This document shows positions 13,127 through 13,540 of a stretch of 13,540 nucleotides of DNA, piece after piece. The translations under genes and the position numbers were made by a program. Source of the DNA: an uncultured Desulfomonile sp. (lineage in GTDB: Bacteria; Desulfobacterota; Desulfomonilia; Desulfomonilales; Desulfomonilaceae); contig CALDNG010000300.1 of NCBI GenBank assembly GCA_937915285.1, positions 1-13,540 on the forward strand, written 5' to 3'. Within the stretch, counting starts at the first letter, position 1; each line of letters begins with the position of its first letter. A model generated the notes under the pieces. The model did no database searches. It was not told where the DNA came from and was given only the letters and a program-made list of their open reading frames with translations.

Positions 13127-13540
13127 ATGAACACTGACACTCACCACCACAATCCAGATCTCGAGCGTAGCGAAGGACGACTTGCGATAGCATTCGGTCT
13201 GACCGTTCTTTACATGTTTGCTGAAGCCGTAGGCGGCTGGATCTTCAATTCGCTGGCGCTGCTGGCAGACTCTGGTCACATGCTTTCGGACGCACTGGCG
13301 TTAGGATTGTCCTGGCTGGCCATAAGAATAGGACGGAAGAGGCCGAGTGACACCCATACGTTTGGTTTCAAGAGGACGGAGATACTGGCAGCGCTGTTCA
13401 ATGGCCTGGCATTGTGGCTGATAGTTGGAATCATATTTTACGAGGCTGCCCAAAGGCTGTATCACCCGGTTGCTGTTCAGGGACGTGGCATGCTGCTGGT
13501 GGCGCTCCGCGAACTGGGCGCGGGGGGCGCCGTCCGCCCC
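13127..13540 (+). CDS. Cation diffusion facilitator (CzcD/ZitB-type metal exporter), N-terminal part, 3' truncated
   Basis: The frame is open from ATG 13127 to the window end (138 codons). CDF proteins export Zn2+, Cd2+, Co2+ or similar ions across the inner membrane against protons. The His-rich N-terminus (MNTDTHHHN) is typical of ZitB/CzcD. The first helix ('LTVLYMFAEAVGGWIFNSLALLADSGHMLSDALAL') contains the metal-site motif, with D in 'LADSGHMLSD' and the HxxxD of helix 2 (H and D of 'HMLSD'). 'HTFGFKRTEILAALFNGLALWLIVGIIFYEA' covers helix 3, and 'QRLYHPVAVQGRGMLLVA' leads to helix 4. After 'MLLVA' the residues no longer match the family (expected GLxxNL-type helix) and the DNA becomes very GC-rich, so the last ~13 codons are probably an assembly artefact. 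The start has no strong ribosome site; earlier in-frame ATGs are blocked by stops. Confidence 0.9.
   Translation, partial: MNTDTHHHNPDLERSEGRLAIAFGLTVLYMFAEAVGGWIFNSLALLADSGHMLSDALALGLSWLAIRIGRKRPSDTHTFGFKRTEILAALFNGLALWLIVGIIFYEAAQRLYHPVAVQGRGMLLVALRELGAGGAVRP
13502..13540. other. GC-rich, probably chimeric contig end
   Basis: The last 39 bases hold 34 G/C (about 87%), against roughly half in the rest. The CDF similarity stops at the same place and none of the three plus frames restores it. A join to foreign sequence or a low-quality assembly end explains both. Confidence 0.55.

Overview
The window reads as part of a chromosome, probably one contig, from an anaerobic bacterium of roughly 50% GC (estimated by eye). 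The left edge carries the C-terminal third of a tungsten/molybdenum aldehyde:ferredoxin oxidoreductase (AOR). The centre carries a Tat-exported molybdenum hydroxylase. Together with the general gene content this suggests a Desulfobacterota-like (syntrophic or sulfate-reducing) lineage. That placement is inference; there is no rRNA or marker gene here to fix it.

Layout. (1) 1-1175, plus strand: the AOR 3' end, followed after one base by a 184-aa protein I do not recognise. (2) 1314-4413, minus strand: a fosmidomycin-resistance-type MFS transporter, a gap with an operator-like dyad, an aminoglycoside-phosphotransferase-fold kinase, and a HAD hydrolase that overlaps the kinase by ATGA. (3) 4641-6319, plus strand: rmuC, followed by a small membrane-anchored protein overlapping it by ATGA. 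(4) 6540-9172, minus strand: a two-gene molybdenum hydroxylase of the isoquinoline 1-oxidoreductase type. The [2Fe-2S] subunit is first and the Tat-signal-bearing molybdopterin subunit second, again with an ATGA overlap. (5) 9500-11374, minus strand: a lone SulP anion permease with a STAS domain and a C-terminal tail. (6) 11825-12826, minus strand: a WYL-domain transcriptional regulator. (7) 13127-13540, plus strand: the N-terminal part of a CDF metal exporter (CzcD/ZitB type), divergent from the regulator. The last ~39 bases are about 87% GC and do not continue the CDF family, so the right end looks chimeric.

How the genes work together. Several gene pairs are translationally coupled (kinase/HAD, RmuC/membrane protein, Fe-S/Mo subunits) or nearly so (AOR/unknown). 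These are the strongest functional links. The kinase/HAD pair beside an MFS exporter could modify and move a small molecule. The Mo hydroxylase probably oxidises an aldehyde or N-heterocycle in the periplasm and would need a separate electron acceptor, which is not encoded here. Intergenic regions hold several perfect dyads: upstream of the kinase, upstream of the SulP gene, and inside the putative promoter spacer of the CDF gene. I found no CRISPR array, tRNA, rRNA, intact insertion sequence or recognisable defence island, and no single obviously new system. The two uncharacterised proteins coupled to AOR and RmuC and the kinase/HAD module are the best leads.
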